Positions 45,414 through 57,130 of a stretch of 64,000 bases of DNA are shown here, in pieces. A program made the translations under genes and the position numbers. Within the stretch, counting starts at the first letter, position 1, and each line of letters starts with the position of its first letter. The notes beneath the pieces are model-generated. The model did no database searches and had not been told where the DNA came from. It saw only the letters and a program-made list of their open reading frames with translations. The DNA is from Emydura subglobosa (Eukaryota > Chordata > Testudines > Chelidae): positions 11,917,316 through 11,981,315 of the forward strand of contig ML680053.1 of assembly GCA_007922225.1 (NCBI GenBank), given 5' to 3'.

Positions 45414-46427
45414 GGTGTAATATATGAAAATAAATAACTTAGTATTTGATCAAAGTTAAATATAAAGTTGGGAAATTATTAGACAATTAAAAACATTCAG
45501 ACACTATAATTAGGTTTTCATAAGCATGTATGTTAATAACATGATACAAATAGCAAGTGGATTTTTTATCTGATATAAGGATTTCAAGTTTGTGTCTGTG
45601 TAACTTCGTATATAAAACATATTGTATTTTAATAATCCTGTTGCCTTGGATAAAGGCATCAACAAAATTAATTATTTAATTACTATTTAACCCTCATCAG
45701 GAGGCACTGAAAATTGTACAGAAAACATAATTTTAGACCCAGTAGAATTAATTCATAAAAACAATCAAAACTTTCTGAAAGAACATTGCAAACAGAGTTT
45801 GTGACAATGTACTAGAAATAAATTACTGTATCTCCTCCCCCCCCCCTCCGGCCCCCCCCAAAAATGTCAGCAAACAAATTACTGCTTGGGAACCCAAGTG
45901 CCCTGAAGAGGGCTAATAATAAATTATTAATAATTAATTAATTACAACAACAGTAATAATTATTAAACATACTTGACTTACTTTATCAGTGAGGGGATTC
46001 ACCACAGGTACAAAAGAAATTCAGGCTGTGAAGACACTGCTCTAATATTTGAGTGGTGTATTTCACATTCCAGATACCAAGTTACATCTTTTTCACCTTG
46101 ATGGCCATAAGACAGCTCCTAGCGACAGTGTACATTTAAAAAAATAAACAAACTTCATAGAACTGCTTTTCCTATTTTCTTGGCCAAAGAAGCAATATTG
46201 TGTTGTAGATCATCCCCAGCTGTGTCAGCTTGCCCACAATATATTTTATGATGTAAAACAACTTTAATGACACAGCTGGACTTAGCCACAGAAATGTGAC
46301 GAGAGGAAAGAGGTGTATTTGTGATAACCAAGGTCAGAGGAAAGGTTTTTATTTTTAGGGAGGGAAATGGTTATTAATCTTTTTAATGGTTTGGTTTTTC
46401 AGAGAGAAGTTTTAGGTGAGCTACTTA
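45414..46427. other. Unassigned sequence with C-rich tract
   Basis: AT-rich; a C-run at 45835-45860. Might include the 5' end of the adjacent hAT relic. Confidence 0.4.
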
Positions 46428-47638
46428 GAGCGGGATCCACAAAGGGACTTAGGCCTTACAATGCTGAGCATCATCACAGCTAACTTTTAGGTGCCTAGAA
46501 AATCCACAAAGCCAAGTTAGGTACATAGGCTCCCTACATAATGAATGGGGAGAGATAGGGGCCTTTGAATGTGATCCACAGAAGACAACATTTTAGGTGG
46601 GGTGCTGCCTAAGATAGCCCATAAGAGAGGCTGACAAGAAGGGTGTGTCCTATGCCCTGCCCCTCTTTCAGATACAAGTGCCTCTCTGCAGCCTGGATGT
46701 AGGTGCATATTTCCATTTAGTGATTTATGAATGGGGCCCAGCTGCCTGCAGTCAGGTGGCAATGCGTATCTTGTGAGAATGAGTTAGGCACCTGTTTTGC
46801 TCTGTCTGGAAGACAAGCCCACCTTATAACTTTGAGACTAGTGATTAGAGAGCTGACTTGGGAGATGCAAGTTCAATTCCCTGCTCCCCCAGGCAATACC
46901 ATTTTAGTATTTATCCATAGTGGAACAGTCATTGGGGCATGAGAAGGACTGTTTAGTCCTGTGGTTAGGGCACACAGCTAGAAGGTGTGAAACGCTGGGG
47001 CCAGTCCTCCTGCTCCAAGCATTCTTTCATAATTTAACCATGGTGGAACACCTTCAACATAAGAGTCTGAGGGAGTCCCACATCAGAATATCTCAGAGCT
47101 CAATGGATAGAGCCTTATCTTACGAGCTAGGAATTGAACAGGGGTCTCCTTTCGTCCCTTCTGTGGAGTGGCGGGTAGGGAAAAGTGGGGAAAACTGACA
47201 CTGGTCTCCCGTATCCCAGGTGAGTGCTCTAACCACTAGGCTAAAAGTTATAAGGTGGCCAGCAGCACCAGCTCCTCCTTCGGCCAGATTTTGAATGTGG
47301 CCTGATCTGGTAGACATGCTCAGAGCCACCTGCCGGATCAGGCCCCACAGGTGGGTTAGGTGGCTAAGTGGCTGTCTGTCTTTTCCTAGTTTATGAATTG
47401 CTCTGGGACTTAGGCAGGAGCTCATATCTAGATGCCTAGAAGGAGGCAGCAGTACACATGCCCAGAAGCTGAAACATGAATGCCAAGGGAGCTTTTACCC
47501 TGGAAACTTAGGCACCTAGTAAATTTAGGCACCTACAGCTTTCAGTGGGAGGTTTGTGGATCACAGTGGAGCCAAATCAGGGAGGTAGGTGCTTAAGTCT
47601 GGGGTTTAGGCACTTCAGCATTTTTGTGGGTCCTACTC
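46428..47638. mobile_element. Non-autonomous Harbinger-like element (1211 bp) with TTA target duplications
   Basis: Terminal repeats: left GAGCGGGATCCACAAAG; right, read on the minus strand, GAGTAGGACCCACAAAA (13 of 17 identical). TTA flanks both ends (46425-46427, 47639-47641), matching the TWA preference of PIF/Harbinger transposases. No transposase is present. The interior contains tRNA-like modules in both orientations: plus at about 46835-46890 (B-box gttcaattcc, 46871-46880), plus at about 46955-47005 (A-box-like tggttagggc), and minus with B-box gttcaattc near 47130 and A-box tggttagagcac near 47230. The element as a whole is loosely palindromic. Confidence 0.8.
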
Positions 47639-47854
47639 TTAGTGACTGAATTTTGTGTGGAGAGGTCAATATATCAGTGAGGCTAAAGAAAACATGCAAG
47701 TGCAGAAGGTCAATACAATCACAGAAAGTCTCACAGTCTTTTGGAACCTCTTTGTGGAAGGTGGCTGTAGTATTTTGCATTGTTAAAGTCTACTGCAGTA
47801 TTCAACAGTAATAATAAATTAATAAATAGTATTTAGCACTTGTTTTTCATCTGT

Positions 47855-47945
47855 ACTTGTCAAAGTGCTTTACAAAAGGTTATGAATTTTTATCCCTATT
47901 TTACTGATGGGGAAACTGAGGTACAGAAGTATGCAACCAAGTGGT
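47855..47945 (-). repeat. MIR-like CORE-SINE fragment
   Basis: 'caaagtgctttacaaaagg...ccctattttactgatggggaaactgaggtacagaagt' in minus orientation. Confidence 0.55.
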
Positions 47946-48009
47946 CAGGTGTGTTCATGGATTTTTGTCTGCTTCTGTTTTTGGGTGTCAACGTAGAACA
48001 CCTTGGGCT

Positions 48010-48093
48010 TGATTTGCAGAGGTGCTCGGCACCAACACCTCTAATTAACTTCAATGGGAGTGCTGGATATATAGCACCTCTGAAGATTTAGCA
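48010..48093. repeat. Palindromic hairpin repeat
   Basis: 'gatttgcagaggtgctcggcacc' pairs with 'tatagcacctctgaagattta'; centre 'ttaacttcaatgggag'. Confidence 0.65.
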
Positions 48094-48199
48094 CAAAGCA
48101 TTGTTATTGGTTTTCATTTAAAAAAATGAAAAATCAAAATTTTCTAGAGGGATTGGGACATTTTCCAGCAAGCTATAACATAAAGAATAAAAATAATAA

Positions 48200-49616
48200 T
48201 TCTTTCTGTCATATAGGGGCAAGTGTTCCAAGTGTCTCTAGCCCAGCTCTCTGTGAAAGGCTTTTGAACAAACCATATGGAGACAAGACAGTGAGATAGC
48301 TGTGGAAGAGATGTTTTAGGCTAACGACCCTGAGGAGGAAGTGGCAAAGCAAAGTAAGTAGCTGTGGAGAATGAGGGAGATATCTGTATTATTTTTTATC
48401 AATATGATATGCACTTTAGTTTACGTGCTTGATGATATTATGTGTGACTGCACAAAGTTAAATCAAAGAAAGCTGTTTGTTTCCCCTTAATAGGAAATGA
48501 ATCAATTACAGAGAAAAGGTAGCCGTGGAAAATACAAAGGGTCCTTAAGAAAACGATGGAGTAGCTATTAATTGAGAAATACCTACCTGGCTGTCTCTAT
48601 CCAGGTTAACCAGCTATTTTTCCCAAGGTTAGAATTTAGGATCAAAAGGACAACAAACCAAGAAAAACCCTTGCCTAGAGAGGAAGGGGGGGAGTGGACA
48701 GCAGCTGCCGGAGTTGAGCCTTTGATAGAGACACATTGAGAGAATGCAGAAGCAGCAGTCCCTTTCTCCCAGCTAAAAAGTAGGGGTCCTTTGCTGAGTG
48801 GAAAGGATGAAGTTCAGGCGAGAACAGATGCAGAAAGTCACTTGTTGTTTTAACCTTTTAAAGGTTCTCAGCTCGCTATGCACCTATGGGTGAATAAACA
48901 ACAGGTTTGTTGTGAAGCAGCTGTTTTGGAGTTACTTTAATTTACTGATGATCATAGGTTCCTGGGAGAAAGGCGCCAAATACATGTGGGCTTGTCATGT
49001 TATCATGGTGGGAAAGCAAAGGGGTTGCAACCCAGGGATCCAGTCTGAGCGGTAGGACTGTATGGTTCCACCCTGAGAGAGGAGAAGGTAGCGAAACCTG
49101 TCACCAGAAGGGTGCACAAGAGAGGGAGTAAAAATAGGCTAAAGCATAGCTCACCCTGTAAGAGTGAAGAGGAACAGGAAGAATTTGTGGTCAGACCTGA
49201 TGCCTGCTTTGTTATCTTGTGCCCAAGGCTGGACTCTTAGAACTGGGTGGGTAAGAGATCCTCTTTTACCCAAGGCGCCATCTGGGCGTGTTGCTGTTAT
49301 CCCCCAGATTGGGATGAAGACTGACAGAGCCATGAGAGAGTGCTGTAACCCTGAGACAGAGCAAAGGGCTGCTATATCCTGAATAGGGTGGAGTTTTCCA
49401 CTTTAGTTAGAAAGTTAAACCAGCTGGCAGAGAGAGAAATCCAGGCAATGGCCACCTTTGCATAGGGAGAAGATAAGCCGTTGCTACCGCCAGCCGCACT
49501 AACAATTTTTACTTCTGTAACTGTCTAAAGTATCAGTTTAATGTAACTTGTCAGCATGAAAAAATACTAACTGTGTAAAGAGGGAAACAAAGACGTTCCA
49601 CAAACTTGTTTGTCTC
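48200..49616 (+). other. Possible LTR-type sequence, unresolved
   Basis: Contains aataaa at 48893-48898 followed by a T-rich then GC-richer stretch, a layout like R-U5 in plus orientation. Blocks such as 'ggttaaccagctattttt' and 'agggtggagttttccactttag' look repeat-like. No termini, target duplication or coding domain could be shown. Confidence 0.3.
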
Positions 49617-50049
49617 TGTCAAGGAGTGTCCTCCTCTAGGAGGCCCCCTCATGGCCTCAGGGCAGCCATGCAAGTGACCCCTCACCTCAGTTTCACCTCT
49701 TTGTTCCTCCGTAACCTCAAAAAGAGGCTGTCACCAGTCCAATAACCGCAGTCCTCCTCAGGGTCTGGGTTATTAACTTCAAATCCAAAAAGAAATATCA
49801 AAGTCTTCCGCCAAGCCCCAGTCTCCCTGATGTCTCAGGATCTTCCCTGCTTTAGCGGGCTACCCAGGCAACGCCCTTGGTCTAAAGGTCTTCCTTTCAG
49901 GAGCCTTTTCCACTGTCTTCAGTTTCCTGATCTCCACGTCCTCTGTGGCACTTACAGGGGAATAACATGACTCCCCGCTCAGGTGTGCCAACTTATTAAC
50001 TAGGGTTGGCTGGGCCCGGGCCTCTAGCCCTTAAAGAGGCAAGCCTCCC
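49617..50049. repeat. GC-rich retroelement-like block abutting an LTR
   Basis: Starts 'tgtcaaggagtgtcctcctc' and ends 'tagcccttaaagaggcaagcctccc'. The change in base composition at 49617 and the direct contact with the LTR at 50050 suggest a second LTR fragment. Neither orientation nor family can be proved. Confidence 0.35.
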
Positions 50050-50770
50050 TGTGATGGGTGTTCGCCCCAACCGCACACTTGAAGGGGTTAAGGTGGCTCA
50101 GAAGAGGTTAATGGTCTGCACCCGGGTGGAGATTTATGCTTGACTGATCAGCACTGGTTGAAGAGGGAGCCCACCTGGGCAGGAGTAGGTGAATATTGTA
50201 TAAAGCTAGGAAGTGAGAGCAGAAGGGGCTGTAGTGTGGAAGTCTACAGCTGCCCTCTGGGCCTAGTGAGGAGATGAGGAGGAAATACAGAGAGGAGCAG
50301 AAGCTCTTGGATCCTGACCCTGAAGGAAGGATTTACACAGAGGGGTCATGGGAAGAAAGGCTGTGGAGGGCAGAGCAGAGAGAAGCCCAGCGAAATGGCA
50401 GCAAGGGTTGAAATGTTGAAGATGTTGGCTGCTAATTGTAGGGTCCCAGGGCTGGAACCCAGAGTAGTAGATGGGCCCAGGTTCCTCTACCAGCCACTGG
50501 GAAAGTAGCACAGAATTACAGAAGACTGCCTGAGACAACCCATGGGCAAATTATCCAGTGGAACTTGGCTTCCTTTGAAAAGGAAAACTGCATAGGAACC
50601 GGCCAGAGGGCAAGCCATGAAGAGGAAGCACTGTGACTTCTAGAGCTCAAGAGGGGCTTTGGTGAGAGTGAGTGATGAAAAGGAGCATCAGACTCAGAAG
50701 AGCTAATCCCCAGACACAACCACAAGGGGGTACCCAAGTGGTGAGTAAAAACCATTACACACTCCGTCAC
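50050..50770 (+). mobile_element. Probable solo LTR, plus strand
   Basis: Begins TGTGATGGGTGTTCGCC, matching the start of the LTR at 29057-29804 read on its own strand. A TATA box tataaag (50199-50205) lies about 150 bp inside, again a short U3. The end is either cattaca at 50758 or gtcaca at 50770. No clear target duplication was found at either, perhaps because the left side was rearranged with the adjoining GC-rich block. Confidence 0.6.
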
Positions 50771-51435
50771 AGTCGCTTTGAAACCAAAAAAGTATAAACT
50801 GAATATAGTTTTTAAGCTAAAAGAAAACCTCATCAATAAAAATGGCACTTACTGTACACATACATCTGTTACCAACGTGTTTCAGTCCGGGCTTCTCCTA
50901 CCTATAGTTTAAAATGCATTAAGAAGAAAACAAAACAAAATAAAAATCAGGTATACAATTCATCATATCGCTACATTTTTGCCCATGGAACATAACCTAG
51001 CCTTAAACTTCTCCAATATAATGAGCAATTTATCTGCTGGCCCTTGTAACAGCTAAAAATCTCCTTGCAGTGGTATAAATCTTGGTACATCTATATAAGA
51101 AGACAAAGCACAATAGCTGCTCCTGGCTTACACAGACAGATAGGGAGTGGGGAATTGGGCCTATTACGTTTTCATATAGATCCTTCAAATCAATGTGAGT
51201 TTTGCCTGAACAACACTAATTTGAGGAGATTCTCTGAAGAGACTGATTGGTCTGGAATAAAAAATAAGAACTTCGCTCAAATTCTGACCCTTGACTTTAA
51301 CAGCTGGTTGAAAAACAGCAAATATTCCCAGTTGTGAATAGTCTCAGTTTTTTTTTTTAAACTTTAAATTTAGCAATCTGAAATTTTGGGCAGCGGCAGC
51401 TGCCACTATTATTATTAATGCTTCATTTATTTGGA
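50771..51435. other. Unassigned sequence
   Basis: No feature recognised. Confidence 0.4.
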
Positions 51436-51462
51436 GGGTAAAATTTTCAAAAGTGCCTAAAC
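51436..51462. repeat. Left arm of palindromic repeat split by Harbinger
   Basis: 'agggtaaaattttcaaaagtgcctaaa' is complementary, with two mismatches, to 54379-54405. The two arms belonged to one short hairpin repeat before the 2.9-kb insertion. Confidence 0.75.
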
Positions 51463-54352
51463 TTAAGTCTACGCTACAAACTTTGGTCAACACAAGTTAT
51501 GTTAGTATAAAGCTGCTGCAGTTATTATAACACTTGCGTGCATGCCTACCTGATTCACTGTGTCTGTGCTGCACATACTCACTGGAAGTGCTTGTGTCAA
51601 TGCACAGTGTATGCAATTGGGCATCCTATGGCATACTGTCTTTTGGGAAATAATGGCCATGCCTGGTGGGGCAGAAATGAGTTGTGCAGCAAGGGTGACT
51701 GGTAGCAAGGGGCCAAGTTTCACTCATGGAACTTTCTCCATCCCATAATGTTACCCATAGTACATAATTTTTGTGCTTTAAAAAAAAATTCAATGAATCT
51801 GTGCGGCACTTCTTGCTTGCCTCCATCTCTGACAGAATCATGGAGCCTGCCCAGCTTTGACTATTGTCACAAAAATTGCAAACACAGGACAAACAATACT
51901 CCGGTATTTCTAAAGCCCCAGAGGGAACTGCAATAATGGGAGACATGGTGATTTTGTGGAGGACAGGTTGCTGTGGGATACAGTGAAAACCAACTCAAAG
52001 TTGTTGGTGGCATTCACAGAGCAGCTGCAGACAGTGGAGAGCTGCTTCTGGGCCTGAGAAACGAGCACTCACTAGTGAGATCACATCATAATGCAAGGTT
52101 CGGATGATGAGCAATGCCTGCAGAACTTTCAGATGCAAAAGGCCACATTTCTGGCTCTGTGTGCCAAACTCATCTCAGCTCTTCCGCATAGGGACACCAC
52201 AATGAGAGCTGCATTGACAGCTGAGAAGTGAGTAGGAATAGATCTATGGCAGTTTGCAACACTGGATTGCTACCAGCAAGTGGGAAATCAGTTTGGATTT
52301 GGAAAATCCACAGTGAGGACCCACTGTCATGCAAGTATGCAGGGCCATTAATTATCTCTTGCTGTGCAGGACTGTTACTAACAGTAACATAATGTGCAGC
52401 ACATAATGGATGGATTTGCAACCATGGGATTCCCAAACTGCAGTAGAGCAATAGACAGCACAAATATCCCTATTTTGGCACCATCCCACTTTGACCTCAA
52501 AGGAAAGGGACTCTTCTATGATTATGCAAGCACTGGTGGATCACCGGGGATGCTTCACCGACATCAGTGTGAGCTGGTCAGGGAAGGTGCATGGTGCCCA
52601 GATCTTTAAGAACACATGACTATTCAGAAAGCTGCAATCAGGGACGTTCATTCTTTCCTGACCAGAGGATTACCATTGACTATGTCGAAAGGCCCATAGT
52701 GATCCTGGGGGATCCAGCCTGTCCCTTGTTCTCCTGGCTCATGAAATCATGCACCGGCCACCTTGACACCACCAAGGAAAGATTCAGTTACTGGCAGAAT
52801 GAATGTGCTTTTGGTAGATTGAAGGGATGTTGGCATTGTTTCCCACAAGATTGGAACTCAGTGAGAAAATTATCCCAAAGGTTATCGCTGTCTGCTGTGT
52901 CCTGCATAATATCTGTGAGGCAAAGGGGGAAAAGTTGCCACTAGGGCGGCGGTGGAGTGGTTGGCTACTGAGTTTATTAGAAGAGCCCAATGCAGAACTG
53001 TGCAGCTGAGGGAGGCCTCGAAAGAGCATTTTACCAGCCACAGGACTGTGGTGGGGTAGACCGTGCTGTTTTGGGGGTGCTGATGTTTATGAATGTATTT
53101 ACATTTATTAATGTAACACCGTTTGTTAATGTGCCTATTAATTTTGCAGTGCTTGCTTTATATTTATTGTTATGCTGTGTTTGTCACTAACTCTTTGAGT
53201 TCTGTCACCCTGTACAATTACAGGTAGGGGGTTCTTTTCGCAGTGGGAGACATTTTGCAGCATGTGTTGTGAAGTAATAAAGATGAATTATTTACCATAA
53301 AAATAGATTTTTATTGCATACCAAAACCAGTGCAAAAAACCCCAATGTACAATTAAAAAACAAATAAAATAAATACTTCTGAAATAAATTAATGGAACAG
53401 AACTTAACAAGGGGAAAGAGATTCATGTTTATTTGAGTGTATTTTGGCCATGCATTCAGCAACTGTGGTTCTCACAAGTCACTGTATGTGAAGCTGTGGT
53501 TCTTGATTCACAGTAATGGATAATATGGCCAGGGGTGGGGTGGGGGACATGTGGAAGGAACTGTTCGGTTTTATGAAATAATACAATTTTGGGTCCTATT
53601 TCCGTGGGTATGAGGCAATGGCGTTGAGCTTTGGTGCTATTTTCAACAAGTGGTGGTGATTTTAGCTGATATCTCACACCTGAGGGTAACAAAAGCAGAG
53701 ACACCATAACTTCTGCTGGCATCCCAATGCTGACTGGTTCCCTATGCGATTAGTCTGTTTACTGCAAGGGTGCCTTGCTGAAGTCATTGCACACTGGTGT
53801 GGGAAAGTGACTCCCACTGCAGAAGAAGAAATAAGGCTGCTATCCTTAGAAATCTTTGGGAGAGGATTGCAGAATGCCTCCTTTAAAGTTTCATCGAGAT
53901 CTCTGAGGAGGATTCAAGGCACATCCCTGTTCACATGAACAACATGGACCCCCCTGCCTAACATTATAGGGGAATGAAAAGTTCATAGCTGTGCCTGCAT
54001 AGCCTCTTCTCCCTACAGGCCCAGGAGACCCAATACCTTCTGTCTACTTTAGGCAAGAGCAGTTTTTGTGACCCCTGAGCAATGGAGTTCACAGTTGTCA
54101 CCAGAGCGGTTAGTGTCAGGCATTGTGGGACAGCTGCTGGAAGACTGTTAGGATTGACAGGTCACACAGTGCCTACACCTGAACTGTGTTGACCACAATA
54201 TGTTGACCATGGCTCAATGCCGTTCAGTAAGGTGGTGATACAGTGTCACTGTAGCAGGGTATTCATTTTTGAGTGTGGACACATGCATAAATATGTTAAT
54301 ATAAGAGAGCTTATGTCAATCTCACTTTGTAGTGTAGACCAGGCCTTTGGCA
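51463..54352 (+). mobile_element. PIF/Harbinger DNA transposon, ~2.9 kb, degenerate
   Basis: The right terminus read on the minus strand includes GGCCTGGTCTACACTACAAAG. The left terminus is a decayed match (aagtctacgctacaaac). The edges fall in a 'ttaa' context on both sides, compatible with a TWA target duplication but not provable after decay. The element lies inside a palindromic repeat (arms 51436-51462 and 54379-54405). It contains one transposase pseudogene. A second, DNA-binding (MADF/Myb-like) protein, usual in autonomous Harbingers, was not recognised. Confidence 0.75.
51940..53030 (+). pseudogene. PIF/Harbinger (HARBI1-like) transposase pseudogene
   Basis: DDE transposase relic. 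The N-terminal part (about 52130-52310) reads TFLALCAKLISALPHRDTTM, a stop (TGA at an expected R, consistent with CpG decay), then YQQVGNQFGFGKSTV, the helix-turn-helix-like region. The catalytic core follows in two frames: first Asp in RAIDSTNIPILAP (codon 52454-52456), second Asp in PIVILGDPACPL (52711-52713), Glu in NECAFGRLKG (52801-52803). The C-terminal VIAVCCVLHNICEAKGE is in a third frame. All three catalytic codons survive although at least two frameshifts and one stop destroy the protein. Human HARBI1 is the domesticated member of this family. Confidence 0.88.
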
Positions 54353-54378
54353 TTTAAGTCTCATTGAAAGTCCAGTCA

Positions 54379-54405
54379 TTTAGGTGCTTTTGAAAATTTT
54401 ACCCT
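54379..54405. repeat. Right arm of palindromic repeat split by Harbinger
   Basis: 'tttaggtgcttttgaaaattttaccct', partner of 51436-51462. The intervening 54355-54378 ('taagtctcattgaaagtccagtca') is the half-centre of the original hairpin. Confidence 0.75.
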
Positions 54406-54483
54406 TAGGCCACAGAGCAGGACAGTAACAGAGGCAAAAATGAAGCCCTGATTTCTGCAGTCCCAGCTAGACTGAGTTCTTTA

Positions 54484-54754
54484 GGGCTTGGGCTCATTGT
54501 AGGGCTAACTTGAATTATAACTTGAATGTTGCCTCTTTTCACACACACACATACCCTTAATGTGAGTGTGGTCGTGCTTTTAACTCGAGTTGGCTGGCCA
54601 GCGGGCATTGGCTATTGTTTCTCAGGTGCTGCGACAAATCACTCCATGCTACTAATGCTAACAGTCTGTGCAACTTGAATGTTATTTCACAGATCGCTGC
54701 TCTCGCAGGAGAGGAGTTAACTCGCATATGGATAACTCTGCAGCGAAGCCATAA
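54484..54754. mobile_element. MITE, copy A
   Basis: Same family and orientation as copy B at 56046. Shared blocks: 'cttgaatgttgcct', 'gctttta..ctcgagttggctggcc', 'gctctcgcaggag', 'gaggagttaact' and the terminal 'taactctgcagcgaag'. The terminal inverted repeat is recognisable but more decayed than in copy B. Confidence 0.6.
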
Positions 54755-56045
54755 CCTTAACACTAGCCTGAGTGCAGGGGTTGCCCTAATTCAAGTGATA
54801 CACAATCTGTGGCCAAACTCGCTGCTGCACAGGAGGAGTGTGCTGGCTGCACAAAGAGTGGGCTGGACCCAGGGAAAAATAAGCCAGCTTCTCCACACAA
54901 CTTTTAGGGGCTGAAATTGTCCACTCTCCTTCAACTGTTACAAAAAGGGATAAGCTGTCTTCAGTTTATTTGCAATCACAACTCACTCCCCTGGCACCTG
55001 AAATCAGTATTATTCAAGATCATTCTGGGCTTCAATACGTTTACTTTATTTATAAGGAGAAACCGTTTTTTACCTGGAGGAGCTGTGAGGTTTTGATAAA
55101 AATATGTCCTGGGACTTCCTTTCAAATCTCCCCTATAGTAAATCTGGGCCTTCTCACTAGGCTCTCCTGTCAAAAGTTTGTTTGTTATCAGTAGGCTCTC
55201 AGTCTCCTTAATTCACTCACACTTTCATTTGAAATTCACATACGTTTTAGTCTTATGCCTAGCAAAGAATTCAAGGAAACTACTGATTGCATTAGATACT
55301 TATTTGACACTGGCAGTCCATCAATGTATTCTGATGGGTCTGCTTAGCTAAATGCCACTTTTATTATGGCTTCTGCACAAAAGCAGGCTTTTCACTCTAA
55401 TGCTTTCCTGCAACGTGATGATTCCTACTCTTTAAAGCACAGCTATTCAGCCTTGGAGAGTCACTTTGTCATAAACAGAGGTGCACGATGTTATGTCTTG
55501 GCATTGCATCTCATCTTTTAGAGACATTGAAAATGTACGTAGTTGCAAATTACTCTGCAAAGAATCATAGAGGAGATTTGATTTGGCACAGGATATGAAA
55601 GGTGGGAAAAACCTATTATCTCCATTTCACTGGCCAGAGCAGAATTATTCTTTACAGTGTACCCTTGAGTTCTTTGCCCAGTCAAGTGTTAAATGACTCA
55701 AACACAGTATTTTCCTACAACTAAGGAATTTTCCATTGACAAATACATTCTTCTTTCTGGAGCCAGAGATCCAAACTCCAGGCTGTAGCTGAGAAGTAAT
55801 TGGTGCAGCTTGGGAAGGAGGTGTTGGTACATAGATGGCTTTCTTCCTATTTGCTGTCCTGATCCTGGTGCTGATTCATTTTCTGGCATAATTTAGAGAC
55901 ATCCAAAGACTACTGTAAGTCACACAGTCCGCCCGTGGTACCAAAAGAAATGCTTCGACTGTTCTTCTTTTTATCCTAGTCAAGTGGGCCTGTAGTTATT
56001 TATATGGCTTCAGAATTGTTGGGGAACCTTTGTTAAAGCCATAGT
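54755..56045. other. Unassigned sequence
   Basis: No feature recognised. Confidence 0.4.
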
Positions 56046-56381
56046 GCTTGTCTTCACTGCAGTGTTAGTTTGTGGGATAACATGAATGTTGCCTTGAATC
56101 AAATTCACATCCACACACGCACAAATCACTAGCTCTAGTTAGTGGTGCTTTAAGCTTGAGTTAGCTGGCCCATCAGGGGATATGGGTTGAAACGTCACTG
56201 CTGTGGATGCTCAACCTCTTGTAACACAGTGGGAACACAACCACTTTGTGTTGCTAATCCAATCACTCAGTGCCTCTTCAGCATTATTTTGCAATGTGGC
56301 CGCTCTCACAGGAGCAAGGCTAATTTAAGAGGAGTTAACTTTGTTGTAGATATCAAGCTAACTCTGCAGCAAAGACTTACC
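56046..56381. mobile_element. MITE, copy B, with ~22-bp terminal inverted repeats
   Basis: Left terminus cttgtcttcactgcagtgtt(ag) at 56047-56068. Right terminus, read on the minus strand, gtaagtctttgctgcagagt(tag). No transposase inside. Copy A lies 1.5 kb upstream. Confidence 0.65.
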
Positions 56382-56914
56382 CAAACAGGCTGTGTCTTTT
56401 CTGCAGAAAAATAAGTGTGTGTGTTTACATCGAGATAGCTATCTGGATATAGAGGAAAGGCATAGTGAGGTCAGTCTGGGGTTTACCTTGACTTCAAGAT
56501 AGCCACAGTCATGTTTTAATTTTTTGAAGTGCCTTCACTGTCTTGAATACATGTGAATGTCCAGTATGCAGACTGAGGAGGTATGCCCACACTTTGAATA
56601 TGAATCAAAATTAGCTAATGAATAGAATTAAAAATCTGTGTGAAAAGCAAGTGACTAAGAAATCTTGCCTTGCTGACAAATGCGAAGGACAAAGACAATC
56701 ATGCCCAGATTTCTGTATTCCATAATAAATTTTAATTCTCATTAAACATGGCTGTGATTTTGAACATCAGGAAAATGTATGGAGCTGTACATATATGAGG
56801 AATGAGCTTGTGAATGACTTATGTCTTTCTTTTTATTTAGGGGGTTGGAGAATATTGTTATAGATGAACTTTGCCAATATATATTTGTAGTGGTTAAAGA
56901 AAGCACTATATGGG
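56382..56914. other. Unassigned sequence
   Basis: No feature recognised. Confidence 0.4.
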
Positions 56915-57130
56915 CCAGGTGTTTTGGACCTTCTTCATAACTGTGCTATTGATTCACTGAGTGACCTTGAACAAGTCAGTTGCATTATCTGTGACTCAGT
57001 TTTCATATCTGTATGAAATGATGCTTTGACAAGATATAAAGAGAATCCTTAAGTTCCAGCATGTAAGGAGTTACAAGTAGAACTCAGGTTTCCTGTTCAT
57101 CATCACATTGGTGATCTGAGGTGGAATGAA
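56915..57130 (+). repeat. MIR-like CORE-SINE
   Basis: 'gattcactgagtgaccttgaacaagtcagttgcattatctgtgactcagttttcatatctgtatgaaatgatgc' carries the MIR core and tail. Confidence 0.6.

Noticed and set aside
46830..47250. Genuine tRNA genes
   Set aside because: The A- and B-box-like motifs are inside a transposon with TTA duplications, their spacing is irregular and no complete cloverleaf could be built by eye.
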